A stretch of 64,000 nucleotides of DNA from Amycolatopsis vancoresmycina (GTDB lineage: Bacteria > Actinomycetota > Actinomycetes > Mycobacteriales > Pseudonocardiaceae), in the NCBI RefSeq assembly GCF_000716785.1, contig NZ_JNYY01000002.1, positions 464,316 to 528,315 of the forward strand, written 5' to 3'. The notes under the pieces are model-generated. The model did not search any database. It saw only the letters and a program-made list of their open reading frames with translations, and was not told the origin of the DNA. The position numbers and the translations under genes were made by a program. Positions 24,542-32,402 of this stretch are shown here, in pieces. Each line of letters starts with the position of its first letter. Position 1 is the stretch's first letter.

Positions 24542-26383
24542 GTGACTTCTCCCCGACCGCAGAGCCGCGTGCGCGCCCCCGAGCTGCGCGGCGACGTCTG
24601 GCTGAACACCGGCGGCCGCCCGCTCACCCTCGCCGAGCTGCGTGGCCGCGTCGTGCTGCTGGACTTCTGGACCAGCGGCTGCATCAACTGCCTCCACGTG
24701 CTCGACGAGCTGCGCCCGCTCGAGGCGGAGTTCGCGGACGTGCTGGTCACCATCGGTGTCCACTCGCCGAAGTTCCTGCACGAGGGCGAGCGCGCGTCGA
24801 TCGAAGCCGCGGTCCGCCGCTACGACGTGCACCACCCGGTCGTCAACGACCCGAAGATGGAGCTGTGGTCGCAGTACGCGGTCCGCGCGTGGCCGACGCT
24901 GGCGGTCGTCGACCCCGAGGGGTACGTCGTGCACGTCGCCGCCGGCGAAGGTCACGAAGAGGCGCTTCGCCGCGTCATCGCCGACCTGGTCACGAAGCAC
25001 GAAGCCAAGGGGACGCTGCGCCGCGGCGGCAGCCCGTACGTGCCGGTCGAGGAGCAGGCCACCGAGCTGCGGTTCCCGAGCAAGGCCGTCGCCACGGCCG
25101 AGGGCCGCGTGCTGGTCGCCGACACCGGGCACCACGCGATCGTCGAGTTCGCTTCGGACGGCGAGACCGTCATCCGCCGCTTCGGCAGCGGGGAGCGCGG
25201 CGGCGAGGACGGCCCGTTCGACATCGCGACCTTCGCCGAGCCGTCCGGCATCGCGCTGCTGCCGTACGACGTCGCCGAGCGTGTCGGCTACCACGCCGTG
25301 GTGGCGGACACGGCCGGGCACCGGCTGCGCGGCCTCGACCTGATCACCGGCGAGGTGACGACGGTCGCCGGCACCGGCGCGCAGTGGCGCAGCGGGCCGG
25401 ATTCCGGCAAGGGTGCCGAGGTCGACCTCACGAGCCCGTGGGACGTCGCCTGGTGGGGCCCGGCCGGCGGGGTCGTCGTCGCCATGGCGGGCAACCACAC
25501 GCTCAGCGTCTTCGACCCGGTCAGCGGCACGATCCGCCGCTTCGCCGGGACGACCGTCGAAGGCCTCCGCGACGGCGATGTCAGCGAAGCGTTCTTCGCG
25601 CAGACGTCCGGCTTGGCCGTGGACGGCGACAAGCTGTGGCTCGTCGACGCGGAGACGTCGGCGCTGCGCTGGATCGAGCCCGACGGCGAGTCGTTCACCG
25701 TCCAGACGGCGATCGGCGTGGACTTGTTCTCGTTCGGCCACACCGACGGCCCGGCCGACAAGGCGCTGCTCCAGCACCCGCTGGGCCTGGCCGTGCTGCC
25801 CGGCGACAAGGTCGCGATCGCCGACACCTACAACGGCGCGGTCCGCCGCTTCGACGTCTTCACCCGCGAGGTGACCACGATCGCCACCGGGCTCGCCGAG
25901 CCGCAGGGCCTGCTGCTGCACGACGGCGAGCTGCTGGTCGTCGAGTCGGCGGGCAACCGGCTCGGCCCGCTGTCGCCGGCCGAGCCGACGGTCGTGGCCG
26001 GCGACGCGCACGCCGTGCGCCGCCCGCCGACGGTGCTGGCGCCGGGCGAAATCGACTTTTCGGTCGTGTTCACGGCACCGCCCGGCGAGAAGCTGGACGA
26101 CCGCTTCGGCCCGTCGACGCGGCTGGAGATCAGCGCGTCACCGCCGTCCCTGCTGGTCGACGGCGGCGGAACGGGCACGGACCTGAGCCGCAAGATCCGC
26201 CTCGCGGCGGGAGAGGGCGTGCTGCAGGTGGTCGCGCAGGCGGCGAGCTGCGACAGCGACGGCAGCGAGCACCCGGCCTGCCGGATCACCCGGCAGGACT
26301 GGGGCGTGCCGGTGCGGCTCGAAAGCGGCGGAGCGCGCGAGTTGAGTCTGGTCATGGCCGGTGAGCCGCGGCCTGCCGAGTAA
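24542..26383 (+). CDS. Thioredoxin-like plus NHL-repeat protein (NHLRC2-like)
   Basis: 613 residues from GTG 24542. Residues about 10-150 are a thioredoxin-like/TlpA-type domain with the redox pair in TSGCINCLHVLDEL and the cis-proline region RAWPTLAVVDPEG. Residues about 170-470 form an NHL-type beta-propeller with repeated units such as GRVLVADTGHHAIVEFASDG, HAVVADTAGHRLRGLDLITG and DKVAIADTYNGAVRRFDVFT. The last ~120 residues are a beta-rich tail. The arrangement matches animal NHLRC2 and bacterial relatives, whose exact reaction is unknown. No signal peptide is present. The GroES-like gene follows one base after the stop. Confidence 0.88.
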   Translation: MTSPRPQSRVRAPELRGDVWLNTGGRPLTLAELRGRVVLLDFWTSGCINCLHVLDELRPLEAEFADVLVTIGVHSPKFLHEGERASIEAAVRRYDVHHPVVNDPKMELWSQYAVRAWPTLAVVDPEGYVVHVAAGEGHEEALRRVIADLVTKHEAKGTLRRGGSPYVPVEEQATELRFPSKAVATAEGRVLVADTGHHAIVEFASDGETVIRRFGSGERGGEDGPFDIATFAEPSGIALLPYDVAERVGYHAVVADTAGHRLRGLDLITGEVTTVAGTGAQWRSGPDSGKGAEVDLTSPWDVAWWGPAGGVVVAMAGNHTLSVFDPVSGTIRRFAGTTVEGLRDGDVSEAFFAQTSGLAVDGDKLWLVDAETSALRWIEPDGESFTVQTAIGVDLFSFGHTDGPADKALLQHPLGLAVLPGDKVAIADTYNGAVRRFDVFTREVTTIATGLAEPQGLLLHDGELLVVESAGNRLGPLSPAEPTVVAGDAHAVRRPPTVLAPGEIDFSVVFTAPPGEKLDDRFGPSTRLEISASPPSLLVDGGGTGTDLSRKIRLAAGEGVLQVVAQAASCDSDGSEHPACRITRQDWGVPVRLESGGARELSLVMAGEPRPAE

Positions 26384-26384
26384 C

Positions 26385-26717
26385 ATGCAGCCCGTGTCTG
26401 CCGGGCCGAAACTCGAAATCCAGATGCTGCACGACCGCGTGCTGGTGCGGCTGTCGCCGGAAGAGGGGGAGCGCCGCAGCAGCGGCGGCATCGTGATCCC
26501 CGCGACGGCTCAGGTCGCGCGCCGGCTGGCCTGGGGTGATGTACTGGGCGTGGGCAACAGTGTGCGGAACGTCAAGACAGGCGACCGCGTGCTCTTCAAC
26601 CCGGAGGACCAGCTCGAGGTCGAGATCCAGGGCGAGGGGCACCTGGTGATGCGCGAACGCGACATCCACGCGGTGGCGACCGAGCGGACCGAACACGGGA
26701 CGGGCCTCTACCTGTAG
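26385..26717 (+). CDS. GroES-like co-chaperonin (extra Cpn10 paralogue)
   Basis: 110 residues from ATG 26385, or 107 from GTG 26394; neither has a strong ribosome site and coupling to the preceding stop is likely. The Cpn10 fold is seen in IQMLHDRVLVRLSPEEGERR, SSGGIVIPATAQ (the mobile-loop region, altered from the usual GGIVLPDTA), WGDVLGVGNSV and VKTGDRVLFNPEDQLEVEIQ. No groEL gene adjoins. The mobile loop lacks the standard hydrophobic triplet, so it may be a specialised paralogue rather than the housekeeping GroES. Confidence 0.8.
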   Translation: MQPVSAGPKLEIQMLHDRVLVRLSPEEGERRSSGGIVIPATAQVARRLAWGDVLGVGNSVRNVKTGDRVLFNPEDQLEVEIQGEGHLVMRERDIHAVATERTEHGTGLYL

Positions 26718-26745
26718 GTCGGGTCGGTCCCCGGGAGGCAGGGGC

Positions 26746-28860
26746 GTGGCAGACGAAGAGGTGCCCGAGGGCGACAACGTGCGGACGGCCGGACCGGCCG
26801 AGCCCGCGGAAGCCGAGGCGACGGCAGCCGAGGTGTGGCCCGACGCCCAACCCGAGCCGCCGGTGGCCGAGACCGGTGCCGAGGGTGCGGAGCCGGTTGC
26901 CGAGGCCGGGGGTGCGCTGCCGGTTGCCGGGCCGGTGGGGGTGGCCGAGCCCGCCAAGACCGTTTCCGCCGTCGAGTCGGCTGCCGCTGCGGCGCCGGTC
27001 TGGCCGGCCGCGGAACCCGATGTGCCCGCCGAACCAGCCGCCCAACCACCCGGCGAAACCGTCGTTGCCACCGATCTCTTCTCCGACGATCTGCTCGGCG
27101 AGCTCCTCGAAACCCCCGCGCCTCCCCCCGTCCCGGACACTCCGGCCCGGAAGCTGCGCAAGGGTGTCGCCCGGACCATGATGGCCATCGGGCTCGCGCT
27201 CGGGCTGTTCGTCATCCTCTACGCCATCGATCTCGCCGTCAGCGCCGGGGATGTTCCGCGCGGGGTGACCGTGGCCGGGATCGATGTCGGGGGGCTCTCC
27301 CACGCCGAGGCCGAAGCCAAGCTGCGGAAGGAGCTCGAGCCGCGGCTTACCCGGCCCGTCGTCGTGCGGGGCGGGGATGTGCAGGCCGAACTCGTGCCCT
27401 CGCAGTCCGGGCTCGGGCTCGACTGGCCCAACACCCTCGGGCTCGCCGGGCACCAGCCGCTCAGCCCGATCACGCGGATCATGTCCTTCTTCACCAGCCG
27501 CGAGGTCGGGGTCGCCACGCGCACCGACCCGAACCGGATCAGCGACGCCCTGCGGGAGCTCGCCGAGGGCAGGCTGAACCACCCCGCCACCGAAGGCTCG
27601 GTCGGGTTCACGCCGATCGACGGCAGCGATGGCGGTGTCACGCCCTTCCCGATCCTGCCGCGGCAGGGCCAGCAGCTGACCGACCTCGCCGGCGCCGTGC
27701 ACACCGTCACCGACCACTGGCTCGACCCGGGCGGGGTCAAGCTCGCCATGGCGATCACGCCCGTGCGGGCGACCGCCGCCGGTGTGCAGGCCGCCTACCA
27801 GCAGATCGTCGTGCCCGCCGTCGCGAAGCCGGTCGTCGTGCACGGCCAAGGCAAGGACGTTCCGCTGAAGCCGGCGGCCATCGCGTCGTCGTTCCAGTTC
27901 GCCGCGGTCGAAGGCGGGGCCGTCGAGGTCCGGATCGACCAGGGCAAGCTGCAGGCCGCCCTCAAAGACGACCTCGCGAGCACCGAGACCGACGGCAAGG
28001 ACGCCCAGATCGTCTTCAGCGGCGACCAGCCCACCGTCGAACCCTCCGAGGACGCCCGCAAGGTCGACTGGGAGAAGACCTTCCTCCCCCTGATCGACGT
28101 GCTGAAGAGGACCGACAAGCGGGATCTCCCGGTCGTCTACAGCGCATCGGCGCCCAGCGTGACCACCGACGCCGCCAGCGCGCTCGGCATCAAGGAAGTC
28201 ATCGGCGAGTTCACCACCGGTGGCCTGGCCGGCCCGGCCGCGACGAACAACGCGACGCTCGCCGCCCGCGTGTCCGGCACCATCGTCAAGCCCGGCGAGA
28301 CCTTCAGCCTCGGCGGCCGCTCCGGACCGCGCACCGCGGACGCCGGCTACGTGCCCGCCCCGGTCGACGAGGACGGCACCGGCGCGGACGTCGTCGGTGG
28401 CGGTGTCTCCCAGCTGGCGTCCACCTTGTACAACGCCGCCTACCTCGCCGGGCTCGCCGACGCCGGCCACCTGAACCACGACCACTACCTCGACCGCTAC
28501 CCCGCCGGCCGCGACGCCAAGGCCGTCAACGCCGACGGCAGCCCCGTCGAGCTCAAGGTGACCAACGACGCGGCGACCGGCATCGCCGTCCAGGCCACGG
28601 TGTCCGGCGACTCGGTGACCGTCCGGATCTGGGGCACCCGGCACTTCCGCGTCGAGGGCCAGACCGGCGCGCAGACCCCCGGCGACCCGCCCCCGATCCA
28701 GTTCGGCTCCGGTGGGAGCGGCCCGTGCCTGCCGTCGATCGGCTCGTCCGGGTTCAGCGTCACCGACACGCGCGTGCTCTACGACATCGCGAGCGGCACC
28801 GAGGTCAGGCGGACGTCGCACACGGCGACCTACGGTCCGCGTCCGACCGTGCTGTGTTGA
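26746..28860 (+). CDS. VanW family protein with peptidoglycan-binding-like domains
   Basis: 704 residues from GTG 26746, preceded by GGGAGG. Residues 1-140 are a disordered Ala/Pro/Glu-rich cytoplasmic stretch. One membrane helix (MMAIGLALGLFVILYAIDLA) at about 145-165 anchors the protein, with the rest outside. Two repeats of the PG_binding_4 (YoaR-like) kind follow (GVTVAGIDVGGLSHAEAEAK). The VanW domain at about 490-610 reads NNATLAARVSGTIVKPGETF, GGGVSQLASTLYNAAYLAG and HLNHDHYLDRYPAGRDA. VanW accompanies some vancomycin-resistance operons but its reaction is unknown; here it stands alone, with no vanHAX genes. Confidence 0.92.
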   Translation: MADEEVPEGDNVRTAGPAEPAEAEATAAEVWPDAQPEPPVAETGAEGAEPVAEAGGALPVAGPVGVAEPAKTVSAVESAAAAAPVWPAAEPDVPAEPAAQPPGETVVATDLFSDDLLGELLETPAPPPVPDTPARKLRKGVARTMMAIGLALGLFVILYAIDLAVSAGDVPRGVTVAGIDVGGLSHAEAEAKLRKELEPRLTRPVVVRGGDVQAELVPSQSGLGLDWPNTLGLAGHQPLSPITRIMSFFTSREVGVATRTDPNRISDALRELAEGRLNHPATEGSVGFTPIDGSDGGVTPFPILPRQGQQLTDLAGAVHTVTDHWLDPGGVKLAMAITPVRATAAGVQAAYQQIVVPAVAKPVVVHGQGKDVPLKPAAIASSFQFAAVEGGAVEVRIDQGKLQAALKDDLASTETDGKDAQIVFSGDQPTVEPSEDARKVDWEKTFLPLIDVLKRTDKRDLPVVYSASAPSVTTDAASALGIKEVIGEFTTGGLAGPAATNNATLAARVSGTIVKPGETFSLGGRSGPRTADAGYVPAPVDEDGTGADVVGGGVSQLASTLYNAAYLAGLADAGHLNHDHYLDRYPAGRDAKAVNADGSPVELKVTNDAATGIAVQATVSGDSVTVRIWGTRHFRVEGQTGAQTPGDPPPIQFGSGGSGPCLPSIGSSGFSVTDTRVLYDIASGTEVRRTSHTATYGPRPTVLC

Positions 28861-28864
28861 GTTG

Positions 28865-29572
28865 TCAGCGAAGGACCATGCAACCAGCCTCCTCGAAGTC
28901 ACGCAGCCACGCCGGCTCCCGGAACTGCTTGTTCCACCGCAGATCCAGTTTGTCCAATTTAGACAGCTGAGCCACTGACGCCGGCAGCGTCGTCAAACAG
29001 TTCTCCCGCAGGTCCAGTTGCCGCAACGAACTCAGCGCGCCGATCGACGACGGCAGCGAAGTGAGCCGGTTGCCCCGCAGGTGCAGCTCTCGCAACGCAC
29101 CCAGCGAGCCGATCGACTCCGGCAGCGCGGTCAGCTCGTTCCGGTACAGCCGCAGTTCGCGCAGCGCCGCGAACCCCGAGAGGTCCGCGGGCAACGCCGT
29201 GAGCCGGTTGTCCGTGCACCCGAGGTACCGCAGCTTGCCGAGCCGGCACCAGGCATCCGGGAACTTCGCCAGCCGGTTGTCGCTGACGTACAGGTACTCG
29301 GTGAGCCCGGCCAGCTCGCCCAGCTCGTCCGGCAGCGAGTCGAACTGGTTGTGCGCCAGGTCGAGCGTGTGCAGCGACGTCAGTGCCGAAATTCCCGGCG
29401 GCAGCGCGGAAATCCGGTTCGCCGCCAGGTTCAGCACGCGCAGCCCGGTCAGCGACCACAACGACCCGGGCACCACCGAGATCGAGTTCTTGTACAGGTC
29501 GAGCCGGGTGACGTCGGGTGGTACCGGGGGCACCGTCGTCAGCCCCTGATCGCTCAGGTCCAGTGCCGTCAC
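28865..29572 (-). CDS. Leucine-rich-repeat protein
   Basis: 235 residues from GTG 29572, which overlaps the upstream regulator's stop as GTGA. Nearly the whole protein consists of about nine LRR units of 22-24 residues of the type LTGLRVLNLAANRISALPPG and LGALRELHLRGNRLTSLPSS. The final unit ends with an LDLRWNKQF-type cap. No signal peptide or membrane segment is present, so it should be cytoplasmic and bind another protein. Coupling to an XRE-family regulator suggests a shared regulatory role. The partner is unknown. Confidence 0.88.
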   Translation of the reverse strand: MTALDLSDQGLTTVPPVPPDVTRLDLYKNSISVVPGSLWSLTGLRVLNLAANRISALPPGISALTSLHTLDLAHNQFDSLPDELGELAGLTEYLYVSDNRLAKFPDAWCRLGKLRYLGCTDNRLTALPADLSGFAALRELRLYRNELTALPESIGSLGALRELHLRGNRLTSLPSSIGALSSLRQLDLRENCLTTLPASVAQLSKLDKLDLRWNKQFREPAWLRDFEEAGCMVLR

Positions 29573-30411
29573 GGCGCCTCCAGGCGAGTCCGGGGCAGCA
29601 GCGCCCACGTCGCCGCATTGTCCGGTGTGGACACCTGGATCCGCAGGCCCGGTGCCTCCGACACGGCCAGCTCGGTCAGCCGGAAGTGCATCCGGCCCGC
29701 CCGCGGGTGCTCGAACTCGCGCAGCCGCGGCCGCGGCTCCGCCACCTCGTGCCGCGCCCACAGCCCGGCGAACTCGGGGCTCAGCGCCGACAGCCGCCGG
29801 ATGTCCTCCTCCCACGACGGGTCGCCGACGTGGCTGCCGTAGTCGGCGCGCATCCGCGCGACCATGTGCGGCACCTCCTCGTCGTAGTTCAGCAGGAAGC
29901 GCCGCGCGTTCGGCTCGGTCACGCAGCACCACAGCAGGTTCTTGTGCAGGCACGGCAGGCTGTGCCACTCCCGGAACAGGTCCTCCTGCGCCGCGTTCGA
30001 CGCGAGCACGTCGAACCGGCCGTTGACCACCGTGGCCGGCAGCGGATCGAGCGCGCGCAGCACCTCGCGCACCGCGTCCGGCACCTCCACGACCGACGAC
30101 GGCAGCCGCGACGGCGTCAGCTCCGCCAGCCGGTAGAGGTGCTCCCGCTCGGGGTGGTCCATCCGCAGCGTGCGCGCCACGGCGTCGAGCACCTGCGAGC
30201 TCGCGTTGATCGGCCGCCCCTGCTCCAGCCACGTGTACCAGGTGACGCCGACGCCGGCGAGCAGCGCGACCTCTTCCCGCCGCAACCCGCTGGTGCGGCG
30301 GCGCACGCCGGGCGGCAGCCCGACCTCGGCCGGGCCGATCCGCGCCCGGCACGCCTTGAGGAACTGGCCGAGTTCCTCTCGGCGGCTGGGGTGAACCTGC
30401 GTGGACGTCAT
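29569..30411 (-). CDS. XRE-family regulator with MmyB-like C-terminal domain
   Basis: 280 residues from ATG 30411. An XRE HTH lies at about 10-75 (GLRREEVALLAGVGVTWYTW, LEQGRPINASSQVLDAVART). The C-terminal part contains the MmyB-like sensor region (VLRALDPLPATVVNGRFDVL, NLLWCCVTEPNARRFLLNYD), thought to bind a fatty acid or similar ligand. It is divergent from an MFS pump at 30522, a common pairing in which the regulator controls the pump. The LRR gene is translationally coupled downstream. Confidence 0.92.
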   Translation of the reverse strand: MTSTQVHPSRREELGQFLKACRARIGPAEVGLPPGVRRRTSGLRREEVALLAGVGVTWYTWLEQGRPINASSQVLDAVARTLRMDHPEREHLYRLAELTPSRLPSSVVEVPDAVREVLRALDPLPATVVNGRFDVLASNAAQEDLFREWHSLPCLHKNLLWCCVTEPNARRFLLNYDEEVPHMVARMRADYGSHVGDPSWEEDIRRLSALSPEFAGLWARHEVAEPRPRLREFEHPRAGRMHFRLTELAVSEAPGLRIQVSTPDNAATWALLPRTRLEAP

Positions 30412-30521
30412 ACCGACATGGTGCCCGAGGGGTGCGACAATTTTCCGCGAACCGGGTGTTCCCAGTACCAGCACCAGCAGGCTCTCTCCGGAGGAAACCG
30501 GCGAACCCCAAGGTCAGAGCC

Positions 30522-31928
30522 ATGACACTGACCACTCCTGCCCCGGCCGTCCCGGACCGGGCCGCCGCGCGGCCGTGGTTCATGCTGGCCGTCCTGCTGC
30601 TCGGCCAGTTCATGGCGCTGCTCGACGTCACCGTCGTGAACGTCGCCATGACCGACATCCGCACTGACCTGCACGCGTCCGGCGCCGCGCTGCAGCTCGT
30701 CGTTTCCGGCTACACCGTGGGTTACGCGATGCTGCTGATCACCGGCGCCCGCCTCGGCGAGCTGTTCGGCCGCCGACGGCTGTTCGTCACCGGCGTTGTC
30801 GCCTTCACCCTCTGCTCACTGCTCTGCGGCCTGGCGCCCGGCGCGGGCCTGCTGATCGCCGCCCGGATCGCCCAGGGCGCCGGCGCCGCGCTGATGATGC
30901 CGCAGGTCATCAGCGTCATCCAGGCGCAGTTCACCGGTCCCGCGCGGGCCAGGGCGCTCAGCGCGTACACCGCGGTCATCTCGGTCGCGTTCGTGGCGGG
31001 CCAGGTCCTCGGCGGGGTGCTCGTCGGCGCGGACCTCTTCGGCGCGGGCTGGCGGCCGATCTTCCTGGTCAACGTGCCGATCGGCGTGGTCGTGGCGGCG
31101 CTCGCCCTGCGGCTGGTCCCCGGCGGCGCGGCGAAGGCGGGCCGCCGGCTCGACCTCGCCGGTCTCGCGATCGCCGTGCCCGCGGTGGTGCTCGTCGTGC
31201 TGCCGCTGGTCCTCGGGCACGAAACCGGCTGGCCCACGTGGACGTTCGTGTCGCTCGCGGCCGGCGTGCTGCTGGCCGTCCTCTTCGTGGTCGTGGAACG
31301 CCGGGTGCGCGATCCGCTGGTCAACCTGGGCGTCCTCAAGGTCCGCGGGGTCGCGCCGGGACTGGCCGCCCTCGCCACCGGCGTGGCCTCCTACGGCGGG
31401 TTCCTCTTCTGCGTGGCGTTGCACCTGCAGGCGGGCCTCGGGGAGACGGCACTGGCGGCCGGCCTGACCATGGCGCCCGGCGGCGTGGTCTTCGGCATCT
31501 GCGGCTTCTTCTGGCACAAGCTGCCGGAACGCATCCACGCGGCACTGACACCGCTGGGTTACGTCGGGTCGGCGATCGCGTACGCCCTGCTGGGGCTGAG
31601 CCTGCAGGACGGCAGCAAGGGCGGTGCGCTGTTCTTCGCCGCGCTCGTGCTGTTCGGCCTGTCCATGGGCCTGGCGTTCGGGTCGCTGATGGCGCACGCC
31701 CTCACGCACGTCCCGCTCGCGAGCGCGGCGGACGCCAGCGGCCTGCTCACGACGACGCTGCAGCTGGGTCAGGTCGTGGGGGTGGCGACGTTCGGGAGCC
31801 TGTTCCTGACGCTCGCGGGTGGGTCGTCCGCCCACGCCATCACCACCACGATGACCTGGGCCGCGGTGCTGCTGCTGGCCGGCACGGGGTTCGCCGTCGC
31901 GCTGGCCCGCGCCTCGACCCGGCGGTAG
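30522..31928 (+). CDS. MFS drug exporter, DHA2 (14-helix) type
   Basis: 468 residues from ATG 30522, with AAGG eight bases upstream. About 14 membrane helices are visible. Motif C-like and DHA2 signatures include LGQFMALLDVTVVNVAMTDI in helix 1, GARLGELFGRRRLFVTGVVA (motif A) and GAALMMPQVISVIQ. It should exchange protons for hydrophobic drugs or a metabolite in the plasma membrane. The divergent XRE regulator is the likely controller. A strong hairpin follows the stop. Confidence 0.92.
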   Translation: MTLTTPAPAVPDRAAARPWFMLAVLLLGQFMALLDVTVVNVAMTDIRTDLHASGAALQLVVSGYTVGYAMLLITGARLGELFGRRRLFVTGVVAFTLCSLLCGLAPGAGLLIAARIAQGAGAALMMPQVISVIQAQFTGPARARALSAYTAVISVAFVAGQVLGGVLVGADLFGAGWRPIFLVNVPIGVVVAALALRLVPGGAAKAGRRLDLAGLAIAVPAVVLVVLPLVLGHETGWPTWTFVSLAAGVLLAVLFVVVERRVRDPLVNLGVLKVRGVAPGLAALATGVASYGGFLFCVALHLQAGLGETALAAGLTMAPGGVVFGICGFFWHKLPERIHAALTPLGYVGSAIAYALLGLSLQDGSKGGALFFAALVLFGLSMGLAFGSLMAHALTHVPLASAADASGLLTTTLQLGQVVGVATFGSLFLTLAGGSSAHAITTTMTWAAVLLLAGTGFAVALARASTRR

Positions 31929-31938
31929 GCACGGAAAA

Positions 31939-31974
31939 GCCCGGCCGGTTCACCCGAAGGTGGACCGGCCGGGC
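31939..31974. terminator. Bidirectional hairpin terminator after the MFS gene
   Basis: Arms 31939-31953 and 31960-31974 pair over 15 positions with one G-T and a six-base loop, between the convergent MFS and GlsB-type genes. Confidence 0.75.
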
Positions 31975-31989
31975 CGGGATCCGGGGGAG

Positions 31990-32265
31990 TTACCTGGTTA
32001 CGCCACGACGGCCGTAGGCGCCGGCGGCGATGCTGACACCGATCGCGGCCAGCACGACCTGGGTGAGGATCTCCAGCCAGTCGATGCCGTTGGTGTCCGC
32101 GTACCCGAGACCGCGCGCGATGGCCGTGCCGATGAAGGCGGCGATGATACCGATCACGATGGTCAGCCAGATCGGGATGTTCTGCTTGCCGGGAGCGACC
32201 AGCCGGCCCAGAACGCCGATGATCAGCCCGACGATGATGGCGCTGACGATGCCGGCGACAGTCAT
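31990..32265 (-). CDS. GlsB/YeaQ/YmgE family stress-response membrane protein
   Basis: 91 residues from ATG 32265, preceded by GGAGAGGAG. Three membrane segments follow the family pattern: IVSAIIVGLIIGVLGRLVAP with the signature G-LGRLVAPGKQ, then WLTIVIGIIAAFIGTAIARG and ILTQVVLAAIGVSIAAGAYG. These small integral proteins are linked to stress response in other bacteria, but their mechanism is not known. It has terminators on both sides, so it is monocistronic. Confidence 0.9.
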   Translation of the reverse strand: MTVAGIVSAIIVGLIIGVLGRLVAPGKQNIPIWLTIVIGIIAAFIGTAIARGLGYADTNGIDWLEILTQVVLAAIGVSIAAGAYGRRGVTR

Positions 32266-32350
32266 CACTATCTCCTCTCCATGATCGCGGATCCGGCCAC
32301 TCGGTCCCGCGAACTCGCAGACGGAATTCCCCGGCTTCACGGCCTCGAAA

Positions 32351-32391
32351 CGCCGAAGGGCCCCTTCCCGGCGGGAAGGGACCCTTCGGCG
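32351..32391 (-). terminator. Hairpin terminator after the acyl-CoA dehydrogenase gene
   Basis: Arms 32351-32369 and 32373-32391 pair over 19 positions with one mismatch and a three-base loop, about 12 bases past the stop on the minus strand. Confidence 0.8.
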
Positions 32392-32402
32392 GAACGCGTT
32401 GA

